A stretch of DNA of 64,000 nt. Origin: JABDGM01 sp963738665 (lineage in GTDB: Bacteria; Planctomycetota; Planctomycetia; Pirellulales; Lacipirellulaceae). A program made the translations under genes and the position numbers. The stretch lies in assembly GCA_963738665.1 (NCBI GenBank), contig CAVTXL010000003.1, positions 186,001 through 250,000 of the forward strand. The letters run 5' to 3'. The notes under the pieces were generated by a model. The model was not told where the DNA came from, made no database searches, and was given only the letters and a program-made list of their open reading frames with translations. Below, in pieces: positions 26,481 through 35,798 of the stretch. Position 1 is the first letter of the stretch. The number at the start of each line of letters is the position of its first letter.

Positions 26481-27881
26481 ATGCTGCTCACCATTTCAAC
26501 TACTCACGAACCCGCTACGGACCTCGGCTATTTGCTGCACAAGCATCCGGGGAAGTGCCAATCGTTTGACCTGAGTTTTGGCAAAGCCCACGTGTTCTAT
26601 CCGGAGGCAAGCGAGATACGCTGTACAGCTTGCCTGTTGCTCGACGTGGACCCAGTAGGGCTGGTTCGTGGCAAGGGCGACTGGCAACAAGGGCTACTCG
26701 ACCAGTACGTCAATGACCGTCCCTTCGTCGCGTCGTCCCTGATGAGTGTCGCAATATCACAGGTCTTCGGTTCGGCACTGGCGGGTCGGTCGAAGGAACG
26801 GGCGGGAATGGTCGATAAGCCGATTCCGCTTTCGGCTCGCATCGACGTGCTACCGGTACGTGGCGGGGCTGAAATGCTTCAACGGGTGTTCGAGCCATTG
26901 GGCTACACCATCCAGGCAACGCGGCATCCGCTTGACGAACAATTTCCCGATTGGGGCGAAGGTCCGTATTTCGCGGTGCAACTGGAGCAGACCACCACGG
27001 TCGCTCGGCTATTGCAGCATCTGTATGTGCTCATTCCAGTTTTTGATGGGAAGAAGCACTACTACATTGGTCAGGACGAAGTCGAGAAGTTGCTTTCCAA
27101 GGGCGAGACATGGCTGTCAGAGCATCCCGAGCGGGAGTTCATCACGCAACGATACCTGACCAAGAGACAAAGTCTTATCCGCCAGGCGTTGGCTCGGTTG
27201 GTGGAAGGGGAATCCATTGAGACTGATGAAGACGAGACGGATGGAGATTCGGCCTTGTCGGAGCGTTCTGAACGAGAACTATCTCTGCATGAGCAGCGGC
27301 TTGGGGCGGTGCTCGCGGTAATTCGCTCGACGGGAGCGAAACGAGTTGTCGACCTGGGCTGCGGCGAGGGAAAGCTGCTTCGCGAATTGCTTGCCGACCA
27401 GCAGTTCACGGAGATTCTCGGCATGGACGTATCTGTCCGGTCGCTGGAAATTGCTCATCGGCGACTGAAACTCGACAGAATGCCGGAACGGCAGCGGGAG
27501 CGAATTCGACTCATCCATGGGGCACTTACCTACCGCGACGAGAGGCTAATAAACTTTGATGCCGCCGCGATTGTCGAAGTTATCGAGCACCTTGACGTAC
27601 CCAGGCTGAAGGCTTTCGAGCGAGTCGTGTTCGAGCATGCCCGGCCACGTACCGTCGTATTGACGACACCAAACCGTGAATACAACGTCGTGTGGGAGTC
27701 GCTCCCCGCTGGCGAGATGCGACATAGCGACCACCGTTTTGAATGGTCAAGGAAAGAGTTTGAGGAGTGGGCACGTGGAATTGCGGAACGATTCGGGTAC
27801 TCGACTCGCTTCCTTCCGATTGGGCCAGAGGAACCGGAAGTTGGTCCACCGTCGCAAATGGCAGTCTTCACTCACATTTAA
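26481..27881 (+). CDS. hen1: Bacterial Hen1 RNA 3'-terminal ribose 2'-O-methyltransferase
   Basis: Bacterial Hen1 methylates the 2'-OH of the 3' end of a cleaved RNA before ligation, protecting the repaired RNA from a second cut. The 466-residue protein starting at 26481 (MLLTISTTHEPATDLGYLL) has the N-terminal ligase-activating domain (to about 240). The methyltransferase follows, with motif I VVDLGCGEGKLLREL and the metal-binding set EVIEHLD and HSDHRFEW. It is followed by pnkp after 9 bases, the characteristic operon. Both genes are uninterrupted and less GC-rich than their neighbours, which hints at transfer. Confidence 0.93.
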   Translation: MLLTISTTHEPATDLGYLLHKHPGKCQSFDLSFGKAHVFYPEASEIRCTACLLLDVDPVGLVRGKGDWQQGLLDQYVNDRPFVASSLMSVAISQVFGSALAGRSKERAGMVDKPIPLSARIDVLPVRGGAEMLQRVFEPLGYTIQATRHPLDEQFPDWGEGPYFAVQLEQTTTVARLLQHLYVLIPVFDGKKHYYIGQDEVEKLLSKGETWLSEHPEREFITQRYLTKRQSLIRQALARLVEGESIETDEDETDGDSALSERSERELSLHEQRLGAVLAVIRSTGAKRVVDLGCGEGKLLRELLADQQFTEILGMDVSVRSLEIAHRRLKLDRMPERQRERIRLIHGALTYRDERLINFDAAAIVEVIEHLDVPRLKAFERVVFEHARPRTVVLTTPNREYNVVWESLPAGEMRHSDHRFEWSRKEFEEWARGIAERFGYSTRFLPIGPEEPEVGPPSQMAVFTHI

Positions 27882-27890
27882 TTGACTTGA

Positions 27891-30494
27891 ATGGCTAGTC
27901 TTTCAATTCCCAACTTGTCGCTCGTTGTGCTCATCGGTCCCAGTGGGTCTGGCAAGAGCACGTTTGCCCGCAAGCACTTTCTGCCAACGGAGGTGCTTTC
28001 GAGTGACTATTGCCGTGGGTTGGTCAGCGATGACGAGAATAGTCAAGCGGCGACCAACGATGCGTTTGAAGTGCTGCACTACATCGCAGCAAAGCGACTG
28101 GCAACCGGTCGATTGACCGTCGTCGACGCGACGAATGTGCAGCAAGAATCTCGGCAGCCGCTCGTGACGCTCGCCCGAAAATATCACGTTCTGCCAGTCG
28201 CCATCGTCTTTAACCTACCGGAGGATATTTGTCAGGAGAGGAATCGCGACCGTGCAGACCGAGACTTTGGGCCGCATGTAATTCGTCAGCAACGCTCGCA
28301 ACTGCGGCGGTCCATGAAGGCACTGAAGCGGGAAGGTTTTCGTCATGTATTTGTCTTGGAGTCGCCGAATGAGGTCGATTCAACTTCGATTGAGCGGACT
28401 CCTCTTTGGAACGACAAGCGGCACGAGCACGGCCCGTTCGACTTTATTGGTGACGTGCATGGCTGCTGTGAGGAACTGGAAGAACTTCTCGTCACACTTG
28501 GATATGAGGGCGGTCGACTCGACAACGCTGGCCCTGGCTGGTCGATCTTGACCTATGCCCATCCAGAAGGCCGCAAGGCCGTTTTTGTCGGCGACCTTGT
28601 GGACCGAGGTCCTCGCATTGTTGATTCGCTGAGCCTCGTTCGGAATATGGTTGCAGCAGGGGCAGCCCTCTGCGTTCCGGGTAACCACGATATGAAGCTG
28701 CTCAGGAAGCTACGCGGGAAGGACGTCCAAATATCGCACGGTTTGGCCAATTCGCTCGCGGAAATCGACGCGATTGATGAGGCAGTGAGAGGAGCGTTCG
28801 TCAAGGAACTGTCAGAGTTTCTCGATGGGCTCGTCAGCCACTATGTCTTGGATGGTGGTCGAGTTGTGGTTGCACACGCCGGGATGAAAGCGTCGATGCA
28901 GGGTCGTGGTTCAGGGATGGTGAGAGACTTTGCTCTCTACGGAGAAACTACTGGCGAGACCGATGAGTTCGGGTTACCAGTTCGCTTCAATTGGGCAGCG
29001 GAATACCGGGGCGACGCGGTAGTCATCTATGGTCATACGCCGGTCCCGATGCCGGATTGGCTTAACAAGACAATCAACATTGATACGGGATGCGTGTTTG
29101 GCGGTTCGCTGACGGCACTTCGTTACCCGGAACTTGACTTGGTCTCTGTGAAGGCGAAGCAAACCTATTGTGAGCCGGTCCGACCGTTTCTGACGGAAGG
29201 ACAGAAATCGCCGTCCGTGTCGACGCAGCATGAACATGATGACCTACTGGACCTTGCTGACGTAACCGGCAAGCGAATCATTTCCACGCGATTGCGTCAT
29301 AACGTCACAATTCGTGAGGAGAACGGCACGGCGGCGTTAGAGGTTATGAGTCGGTTCGCTGTGAATCCGAAGTGGCTTGTCTACCTGCCCCCGACAATGT
29401 TGCCATCGGAAACAAGTGCGAAGGACGGCTACCTAGAGCATCCTGAAGAAGCTTTTGCATACTTTCGTAGCCAAGGAGTGCCGCAGGTTGTGTGCGAGGT
29501 GAAGCACATGGGTTCACGTGCAGTCGTTGTTGCCTGCCGTGATGTGGAAGCTGCGACTAAGCGATTCGGTGTTGAGGGTGAAACTGGCGTCATCACGACC
29601 CGAACAGGTCGCCGTTTCTTCAACGATATTGAAGTGGAGACGGCGATACTCGGTCGTATTCGAGATGCGTTGACTGCCGCGAAGTTTTGGGAAGAGTTCA
29701 GCACTGATTGGGTCGTTTTAGACTGCGAGCTGATGCCTTGGTCGGCGAAGGCTCAAGAATTGCTCAAGTCGCAGTACGCGGCGGTTGGCTCAGCCGCCAA
29801 TGCGGCTCTCCCCTCCGTGCTTGATGCCTTGTCACAAGCGAGTAGTCGCCTGAATGGCGAAGAGTCCGATTTGATTAAAGGCCTGACGGAGAATTTCAGT
29901 CGCCAAGCTGAGTCGGCCCGACGATTCGTCGATGCCTATCGCAACTATTGTTGGACGGTCGAATCCATTGACGATTACAAACTCGCTCCGTTCCATATTC
30001 TGGCGACCGAAAATCATGTCCACGTTCAGCGGAATCACGAGTGGCATATGCAAACGCTCGCAGCAATCTGCTCGCATGATTCGCAATTGCTGCTCGCAAC
30101 GCCATTTCGAATCGTCGACGTGACTAACTTGGACGAAGTTGGCGACGCGACTCGGTGGTGGACCGAGTTGACTGGCAAGGGCGGGGAAGGAATGGTCGTT
30201 AAGCCGCTCGACTTCATTGCCAAAGGCAAAAGGGGCCTGTTGCAACCTGCTGTAAAATGCCGAGGCCGTGAGTACCTTCGCATCATTTACGGTCCGGATT
30301 ATACAAGCGACGCCAATCTTGCCCGATTACGGAATCGCGGGCTGGGGGCGAAGCGTTCGCTTGCACTCAGAGAATTTGCTCTAGGCATTGAGGCCTTGGA
30401 GCGATTCGTCCGTCGCGAGCCGCTTCGGCGCGTCCATGAGTGCGTCTTCGGCGTGCTTGCACTTGAGAGTGAGCCAGTCGACCCGCGTCTTTAG
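27891..30494 (+). CDS. pnkp: Polynucleotide kinase-phosphatase-ligase Pnkp (RNA repair)
   Basis: Pnkp heals and seals broken RNA. The 867-residue protein has three modules. The N-terminal 5'-OH kinase carries the P-loop GPSGSGKSTFAR (about 16-27). The central metallophosphatase, a 2',3'-phosphatase, has GDVHGCCEE, GDLVDRGP and GNHD. The C-terminal adenylyltransferase/ligase carries the nucleotidyl-lysine motif EVKHMGSRAV and further ligase motifs (VVLDCEL, GEGMVVKPL). Length is close to the 870 residues of the Clostridium thermocellum enzyme. Hen1 activates its ligase module, and the gene order matches. Likely substrates are tRNAs cut by ribotoxins; the actual target here is unknown. Confidence 0.95.
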   Translation: MASLSIPNLSLVVLIGPSGSGKSTFARKHFLPTEVLSSDYCRGLVSDDENSQAATNDAFEVLHYIAAKRLATGRLTVVDATNVQQESRQPLVTLARKYHVLPVAIVFNLPEDICQERNRDRADRDFGPHVIRQQRSQLRRSMKALKREGFRHVFVLESPNEVDSTSIERTPLWNDKRHEHGPFDFIGDVHGCCEELEELLVTLGYEGGRLDNAGPGWSILTYAHPEGRKAVFVGDLVDRGPRIVDSLSLVRNMVAAGAALCVPGNHDMKLLRKLRGKDVQISHGLANSLAEIDAIDEAVRGAFVKELSEFLDGLVSHYVLDGGRVVVAHAGMKASMQGRGSGMVRDFALYGETTGETDEFGLPVRFNWAAEYRGDAVVIYGHTPVPMPDWLNKTINIDTGCVFGGSLTALRYPELDLVSVKAKQTYCEPVRPFLTEGQKSPSVSTQHEHDDLLDLADVTGKRIISTRLRHNVTIREENGTAALEVMSRFAVNPKWLVYLPPTMLPSETSAKDGYLEHPEEAFAYFRSQGVPQVVCEVKHMGSRAVVVACRDVEAATKRFGVEGETGVITTRTGRRFFNDIEVETAILGRIRDALTAAKFWEEFSTDWVVLDCELMPWSAKAQELLKSQYAAVGSAANAALPSVLDALSQASSRLNGEESDLIKGLTENFSRQAESARRFVDAYRNYCWTVESIDDYKLAPFHILATENHVHVQRNHEWHMQTLAAICSHDSQLLLATPFRIVDVTNLDEVGDATRWWTELTGKGGEGMVVKPLDFIAKGKRGLLQPAVKCRGREYLRIIYGPDYTSDANLARLRNRGLGAKRSLALREFALGIEALERFVRREPLRRVHECVFGVLALESEPVDPRL

Positions 30495-30531
30495 GACAAT
30501 GTAAGGGAGGCCCGATGGTGCATGGGTGGCC

Positions 30532-30858
30532 TCAAGAAACCGTACTAGGCGCGGAAGAACCGTTTTGCTCGTGGAGGTAGGTGTGAACCTGGTCGGCCAG
30601 CTTCGCGAGACGGGGCAAGTCTCCCGAGAAGCAAGCTTCAAAACCGCCTGCGGAGAGGGGGGCGATCCCATTTTTCCTCGCGGACTCGGAAAAATTGGGA
30701 CAGTCCCCGGCGGTTTTGGGGAACCTTTCCACTGCTCTCCATCCTTGTAGAGGGGCGGTGAACTGGACCTTGCGAGGGGCGTCATCACCGTTGTCGCAGA
30801 CGGCGGCTTTGATGCGTCCAATCCGAACTTGATGGATGGGCTTGTTGTTTTCGGGCAA
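30532..30858 (-). pseudogene. Small conserved planctomycete-type gene broken by a frame change and a 78-bp insertion
   Basis: The N-terminus MPENNKPIHQVRIGRIKAAV and the C-terminus GDLPRLAKLADQVHTYLHEQ match a small family I remember from planctomycetes (consensus around HEVRLGRIKAAIW, LYKDGDQWK, DLPLLAKVADQAHTWI). The middle segment LYKDGEQWKGSP is present but one base out of frame. A 78-base segment with 9-base inverted ends (30640-30717) interrupts the link to the C-terminal part. Function of the family is unknown. The insertion makes this copy probably non-functional, or at least altered. Confidence 0.6.
30640..30717. mobile_element. 78-bp MITE-like insertion with terminal inverted repeats
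   Basis: The ends are AAAACCGCC (30640-30648) and GGCGGTTTT (30709-30717), perfect inverted repeats. The element interrupts the coding pattern of the small gene at 30532-30858. I find no clear target-site duplication and no transposase in the window, so it would depend on an element elsewhere. Confidence 0.5.
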
Positions 30859-30971
30859 GAAAAGGGACGCGACGTGATGTCCCGTTTTCTTGGCGGGAAG
30901 CGACGTAGAAAAGTAGCGTGCCCTGGCTAACTCTGCGGTACCACCGCTCTTTTGTTCTACTGCTCTCTCCC

Positions 30972-33060
30972 CTACTCTTCTTCCTCCTTCACCTTGGCCT
31001 TGGCGACGATCTGCTGCTGCACGTTCGGCGGCACGACGTCGTAGTGAGAGAACTCCATTGTGTAGCTCCCCTGCCCGCCCGTCATGGACGAGAGGGTGCG
31101 GGCGTAGGTCATCACTTCGGCCAGCGGCGCCTTGGCCTCGACGGTCGTCAAACCGCCGCCGGCCGAATCCATGCCGACCATCTGACCGCGGCGGCCCGAG
31201 AGGTCGCTGGAGACGTCGCCGACGTTGCCGGCGGGCACGGTGATCGCCAGCTTGACGATCGGCTCCAAGAGACTCGGCCGGGCCTCTTTGAACACCTTGG
31301 AAAACGCCTGCCGGGCGGCGATGCGAAACGCCGTTTCGTTCGAATCGACCGGATGGTCTTTGCCGAAGTAGACCTCGACGCAGATGTTTTGCACGGGGTA
31401 GCCGGCGACGACGCCGCTGGTCATTTTTTCCAGAAAGCCTTTTTCGATGGCCGGAATGAAGTTGCCAGGAATCGTGCCGCCGACGACCGTATCAACAAAC
31501 AGGAAGTTGTGCTTGGGGTGATAGTGCATATGCTTCAACTGTGGAAAGCGTGCCTTAGTGGCGTAATCATCGGGTTCGGTCCCTTCGGGGAACGGATACA
31601 TTCGCAGGTGCACTTCGCCGAATTGGCCCGAGCCGCCGGATTGCTTTTTGTGGCGGTAGCTGCCGTCGCCGTTGGCCTGGATCGTCTCGCGATAGGGAAT
31701 CTTCGGCTCGTGAACCTCTACCTCGACCTTGTCGCGGCGCTTGAGCCGCTCGCGAATCAATAGCAAGTGAAGCTCACTCATGCCAGTGAGGACCATCTCC
31801 TTGGTTTCCTGGTCGTGCTCGACGTGGATCGTGCTGTCCTCTTCGGTGATCTTGTGGAGGGCGCCGGAGAGCTTGGTTTCGTCGCCGCGGGCTTTGGGGG
31901 CCACGGCCAGGCCGACCATCGGCGTCGGGAACTTGATCGGCGGCAGCTCGATCTCGCCCAGCGTTATGCCGGTGTGGAGTTCTTCGTTTTTGGCGATGGC
32001 GACGATCTCGCCGGCGATGGCTTCATCGACCGGCGAAGTTTTATCGGCCTGCACGACAAGGAGCGGGCCGATCTTGATGCCTTTCCGCGCCGGGCGAGGA
32101 TATTACCGAATCCTTCTTGAGCGTTCCCGAATAGACACGGATGTAGCTCAGCCGCTGCACGAACGGGTCGATCCGCGTCTTGAAGACTTGCGCGGCCAGC
32201 GGCGCGGCCGGGTCGGCCTTGAGCGTAACTTCGTCGCCGTCCTTTTTGGCCGTGCGGGAGACGAACGACGGCGGTAGCGATGCCTGGGCGAGGACGGCGA
32301 GCAGCTCGTCGACGCCGACACCCATCTTCATCGAGACGCAGACGATGGGCGTAATGGTGCCCTGCTTGACGGCCTCGGCCGTGAGGCGGGCGACGTCTTC
32401 TTTCGTCGGCATTTCGCCTTCGAAGTATTTTTCCATCATCGCCTCGTCGGCCTCGATGATCGACTCGAGCACCGAATCGTGGAGGCTGGCAGGGTCGATC
32501 AACGCGCCGGCCGTGTTGCTGGGCACGTCGAGCGTGCTCGCCACGCCCTTCAGGTCGTGCCCCTGGCCGAGCGGCACGTTGAACAGCACGCACTGTGAGC
32601 CAAAGACCTCTTTGATCGTATCGACGAGGCCTTCGAAATTGATGTTGTCGGTGTCGAGCTTGGTGATGACGATGATTCGCCCCAGGCCGGCGTCGCCGGC
32701 CTCTTGCCAGACGCGGCGGGTGTTCACCTTGATGCCAGCGTGGGCGTCAATCGCGATCAGCGCGGTTTCCACCGCTCGCAGCGCGCCAATTGTCTGGCCG
32801 ATCAGGTCGGGATAGCCGGGCGTGTCGATCACGTTGAAGTGCTTGCCGGCGTGTTCAAAGTGGACGATCGAGGCCTCGACCGAATGCTTGTGGTGCTTTT
32901 CTTCTTCGTCGAAATCGCAGATGCTCGTGCCGGCATCCACGCTCGGCTGGCCGCTGACGGCGCCTGTTGTGACGAGCAACTGGTCGACGAGCGTCGTCTT
33001 GCCTGATGAGCCGTGCCCGCAGACCGCGATGTTGCGAATGTCGTCGACTTTCTTCGCCAT
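30972..33060 (-). CDS. Elongation factor G paralogue (frameshifts near 32100)
   Basis: This is a translational GTPase of the EF-G family. From the ATG at 33060 it reads MAKKVDDIRNIAVCGHGSSG. The P-loop GHGSSGKTTL replaces the GHIDAGKTT-type P-loop of main EF-G. G3 is DTPGYPD and G4 is TKLD. Domains II-V follow, including GGSGQFGEVHLRMYPF and GLTTVEAKAPLAEVMTYA. Two frame changes at about 32085-32105 (NILARRGK, then IKIGPLLVVQADKT) join the pieces of 374 and 360 codons; each needs one missing base. Such secondary EF-Gs occur widely, and their roles (recycling or others) vary. It ends with an acidic KVKEEEE tail. Confidence 0.88.
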
Positions 33061-33193
33061 GTTGACTCCTAGGGAAAAGAGCAGGAGTGGAGAAGGGAAG
33101 GAGTGGAGTAGGAAGCGTATTGCTTCGTCCTGCTCTAACCACCCGCCGCGCCAGCGCCTGCTCAACTAATTATCGATTATCGGCCCTACTTCC

Positions 33194-33925
33194 CTACACT
33201 CCTGCTCCCCCGCCACCGGCCGCGCAGAGCGCATCGGCCAAATTGATCGTTCCCTCGTACAGCGCGCGGCCGATGATGCACCCGGCCAGGCCGGCTTCTG
33301 CAAGGCGGGCCACGTCCTCGATGGTCGTCACGCCGCCGGATGCAATCACCGGTACCGAAACGGCGGCTTGCATTTCGGCCATTGCGGCGACATTGGGCCC
33401 GCGCATCATGCCGTCGGTGGCGATGTCGGTGTAAATGATGCCGGCCAGCGGCTCGTCGGCAAACTGCCCGGCCAGGTCGGTGGCCGCCACGTCGCTTGTA
33501 TTCTGCCAGCCGTCTGTGGCGGCCCGGCCGTCGCGGGCGTCGATCCCCAGCACCAGCTTGCCTGGAAAGCGGCGACAGGCGGCGCGAAAGCCATCGGGAT
33601 TCGTGATGGCAGACGTGCCGATTACCAGCCGCGACAGGCCGAAGCCGAGCAGCTCTTCGACTGATTGCTCATCGCGAATGCCTCCTCCCAACTCGCATTC
33701 AATGTCGACCGCGGCCAAAATCTCTTGCACGCTGGGTAGGTTGACCGGCAGGCCTTCGCGGGCCCCTTCCAGATCGACGATGTGCAGATGGCGAGCACCG
33801 GCGGCGGCAAATTGCCGGGCGACGGCGGCCGGGTCGTCGGCAAACACTGTTTCCTGCTCGTAATCGCCCTGCCGCAGCCGAACGCATTTCCCGCCCCGCA
33901 GATCAATGGCCGGCCAGACTTGCAT
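33194..33925 (-). CDS. hisA: HisA, phosphoribosylformimino-AICAR-P isomerase
   Basis: HisA performs the Amadori isomerisation in histidine synthesis. The 243-residue TIM barrel begins MQVWPAIDLRGGKCVRLRQG with the catalytic aspartate D8. It contains ELGGGIRDEQSVEELL, the phosphate-binding GIDARDG, the second catalytic region IIYTDIATDGMMRGPN, and VIASGGVTTIEDV. It follows hisH on the same strand (149 bases), so the two form part of a his operon whose other members are elsewhere. Confidence 0.95.
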   Translation of the reverse strand: MQVWPAIDLRGGKCVRLRQGDYEQETVFADDPAAVARQFAAAGARHLHIVDLEGAREGLPVNLPSVQEILAAVDIECELGGGIRDEQSVEELLGFGLSRLVIGTSAITNPDGFRAACRRFPGKLVLGIDARDGRAATDGWQNTSDVAATDLAGQFADEPLAGIIYTDIATDGMMRGPNVAAMAEMQAAVSVPVIASGGVTTIEDVARLAEAGLAGCIIGRALYEGTINLADALCAAGGGGAGV

Positions 33926-34054
33926 GGACGCACGTTCCGAAAAAAGCCGCTAAATCGCTCCGCTGCTCGAAGCGCAGGGAAACTTAAAATATGCCAGATT
34001 GGCAGGCGAATGACAAGGGTCGGCAGTGTAGACCTCCGCTCTGCTTGAGCCCGG

Positions 34055-34080
34055 CATTTCGCGGAGCGAAATGACTACAC
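34055..34080. repeat. Palindromic repeat CATTTCGC-gga-GCGAAATG with ACTACACT, copy 3
   Basis: A perfect 8-base stem (34055-34062 and 34066-34073) is followed by ACTACACT. The complement of this tail supplies the hisH stop codon TAG (34075-34077). Confidence 0.85.
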
Positions 34081-34683
34081 TAACTCGGCAAAGTTCCTCA
34101 GCAGCCGCAGGCCGGCCTGCTGGCTCTTCTCGGGATGGAATTGCACGGCGAACAGGTTGCCGCGACAGATGCCGGCACAGAATGGCCGGCCGTATTCTGT
34201 TTCAAGTGCGACCGCCGACGCGTCGCGTGGCGCAACGTAATACGAATGGACGAAATAGAAATACTCGCCATCATCAATGCCGTCGAAGATCGCCGCGCGA
34301 CGACGGAAAGCGACCTGGTTCCAACCCATGTGGGGCACCTTAAATTGGGCCGGCAACTCGAAACGCACCACCTTGCCGGGGAGGATGCCAAGCCCTTCGT
34401 ACTGGCCGTCTTCGTAGCTCGTGTCAAACAGAAGCTGTAGGCCGAGACAGACGCCTAGAAAAGGTTTGCCGCTGTCAACGGCTGCGCGGATCGGTTCGAC
34501 CAGCCGCCGCTCGCGGAGGGCGGCGATCGCGTCGCGAAACGCACCCACGCCGGGCAAGATTAACCGATCGGCGCACTGCAACTCGGCGGCGTCGCTGGTG
34601 ATGATGGCGGAATGGCCGACATGCTCGAGCGCCTTTTGGACGCTCCGCAAGTTGCCCATGCCGTAATCGATGATGGCGATCAT
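34075..34683 (-). CDS. hisH: HisH, imidazole glycerol phosphate synthase glutaminase subunit
   Basis: HisH hydrolyses glutamine and channels ammonia to HisF. The 202-residue class I amidotransferase has the nucleophile cysteine in LGVCLGLQLLF and the histidine/glutamate pair in AVQFHPEKSQQ. The start MIAIIDYGMGNLRSV is canonical. The final codons GTG TAG are provided by the palindromic repeat at 34055. It lies upstream of hisA; hisF is not in the window. Confidence 0.95.
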   Translation of the reverse strand: MIAIIDYGMGNLRSVQKALEHVGHSAIITSDAAELQCADRLILPGVGAFRDAIAALRERRLVEPIRAAVDSGKPFLGVCLGLQLLFDTSYEDGQYEGLGILPGKVVRFELPAQFKVPHMGWNQVAFRRRAAIFDGIDDGEYFYFVHSYYVAPRDASAVALETEYGRPFCAGICRGNLFAVQFHPEKSQQAGLRLLRNFAELV

Positions 34684-34689
34684 GGGCGC

Positions 34690-34760
34690 GGAAGCTCAAT
34701 GCTCGATGCTGGATGCTAGTTATCCAGTATCCAGTATCGAGCGCCGAACATCCAGTGCCC
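34690..34760. repeat. Degenerate GCTGGATGCTAG / ATCCAGTATCCAGTATC words, copy 1
   Basis: ATGCTCGATGCTGGATGCTAG and TTATCCAGTATCCAGTATCG fill the hisH-ompA spacer. Related words (GGATACTGGATGCTAGATGC) lie upstream of aroDE at 39823-39865. Confidence 0.55.
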
Positions 34761-34762
34761 GC

Positions 34763-35608
34763 TTAACGCCGCAGCGTCTCTGGGTAGACCACCACCTCAA
34801 TCCGTCGGTTGCGGGCGCGGCCGGCCTCGGTGGCATTTGAGACAATCGGGTGGCTGCCGCCGTGGCCGACGATAAAGAGCTGCTTTGGCGACAGTCCGCC
34901 CGAGCGGGAGAGCGCGTCGTAGACGGCCATGGCCTGGGCCACGGCCAGGTGCTGGTCGGTTGGGAACTGGGGCGTGGCGGGCGGGCTGCCGTCGGTGTGG
35001 CCTTCGATGCCGATCAATTGCTGCGGGTAATTCTGCACGAGGTCTGCCGTCACCGTGCGGAGCAGCGCGTCGGAACCCGGCTTGAGCTGGGAGGTGCCGA
35101 AATTGAAAAGCTGGTCGCCGGGCAGCTCGATGCGGATGACGTCGCCGTCCTGCCGGACATTCACGCCCGGCATGTTGGCGATCGACAAGTTGCGGAGCAA
35201 GCTGTTGTTTGCGTGAATCTCAGCTTGACTGCGGACCTGCATTGAGGCGGTCATTGCTGTGGTCCGCGAGCGGAGTTGATCGTTCTCGGCCTGAGTGCTG
35301 GCCAGCCGGTCGGTCGTATCGCGGAGTTGGACCTGCGTGGCTTGAATTTGCTCCTGCAGCAGTTGCGCCTGCTGCCGCGACTGGGCCAGCATTGCGGAAA
35401 GTTCCTGGTTGTCGCGATCGAGGCCCGACGCCCGCTGTTGATACTGCTGATTTTGTTGGGCGAGCGCCTGCTGCTGTTGGGGCGTAATCGAGATCGCCGT
35501 CGGCGGCTGGTTCGCGGCGACCATCTGCCGGTTGCAACCTGCGGCCGCGAGCGCCGACAATAGGAGCGTGATTGTAGAGCAAGTTCGAAGGCGGGCAGCG
35601 TGGTGCAC
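34763..35608 (-). CDS. OmpA/Pal-like peptidoglycan-binding lipoprotein
   Basis: The preferred start is a GTG at 35608, giving a short leader and the lipobox LSALAAAGC; an ATG at 35719 would add 37 unlikely residues. A Gln-rich coiled coil follows (QQQQALAQQNQQYQQ, QLLQEQIQATQVQLRDT). A C-terminal OmpA domain has FNFGTSQLKPGSDALL, IEGHTDGSP and GRARNRRIEVVVYP, the conserved peptidoglycan-contact residues. It likely links outer membrane and peptidoglycan, or forms a periplasmic scaffold. The neighbouring genes give no pathway. Confidence 0.85.
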   Translation of the reverse strand: MHHAARLRTCSTITLLLSALAAAGCNRQMVAANQPPTAISITPQQQQALAQQNQQYQQRASGLDRDNQELSAMLAQSRQQAQLLQEQIQATQVQLRDTTDRLASTQAENDQLRSRTTAMTASMQVRSQAEIHANNSLLRNLSIANMPGVNVRQDGDVIRIELPGDQLFNFGTSQLKPGSDALLRTVTADLVQNYPQQLIGIEGHTDGSPPATPQFPTDQHLAVAQAMAVYDALSRSGGLSPKQLFIVGHGGSHPIVSNATEAGRARNRRIEVVVYPETLRR

Positions 35609-35798
35609 GGCGACGAGTCCTGTCGCGTGGATAATTAGGCAACGTTGCCAGGGTGCGGTGAAGAGGCGGAAAGGTAGCAACAGTGGCAGGCGGGAACAAG
35701 GCCGCTTGCACGCTCGCAATGAGGACTAAGGAAGCGGCGCGGCAGCACAGAGGCGCCAGCAATGCTTGCGGTTTAGCCGGCGAACCCCATGGCCACCT

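Noticed and set aside
34763..35719. The ATG at 35719 as start of the OmpA-like lipoprotein
   Set aside because: The extra 37 residues are basic and unlike a signal peptide; the GTG at 35608 gives a normal lipoprotein leader before AAAGC.
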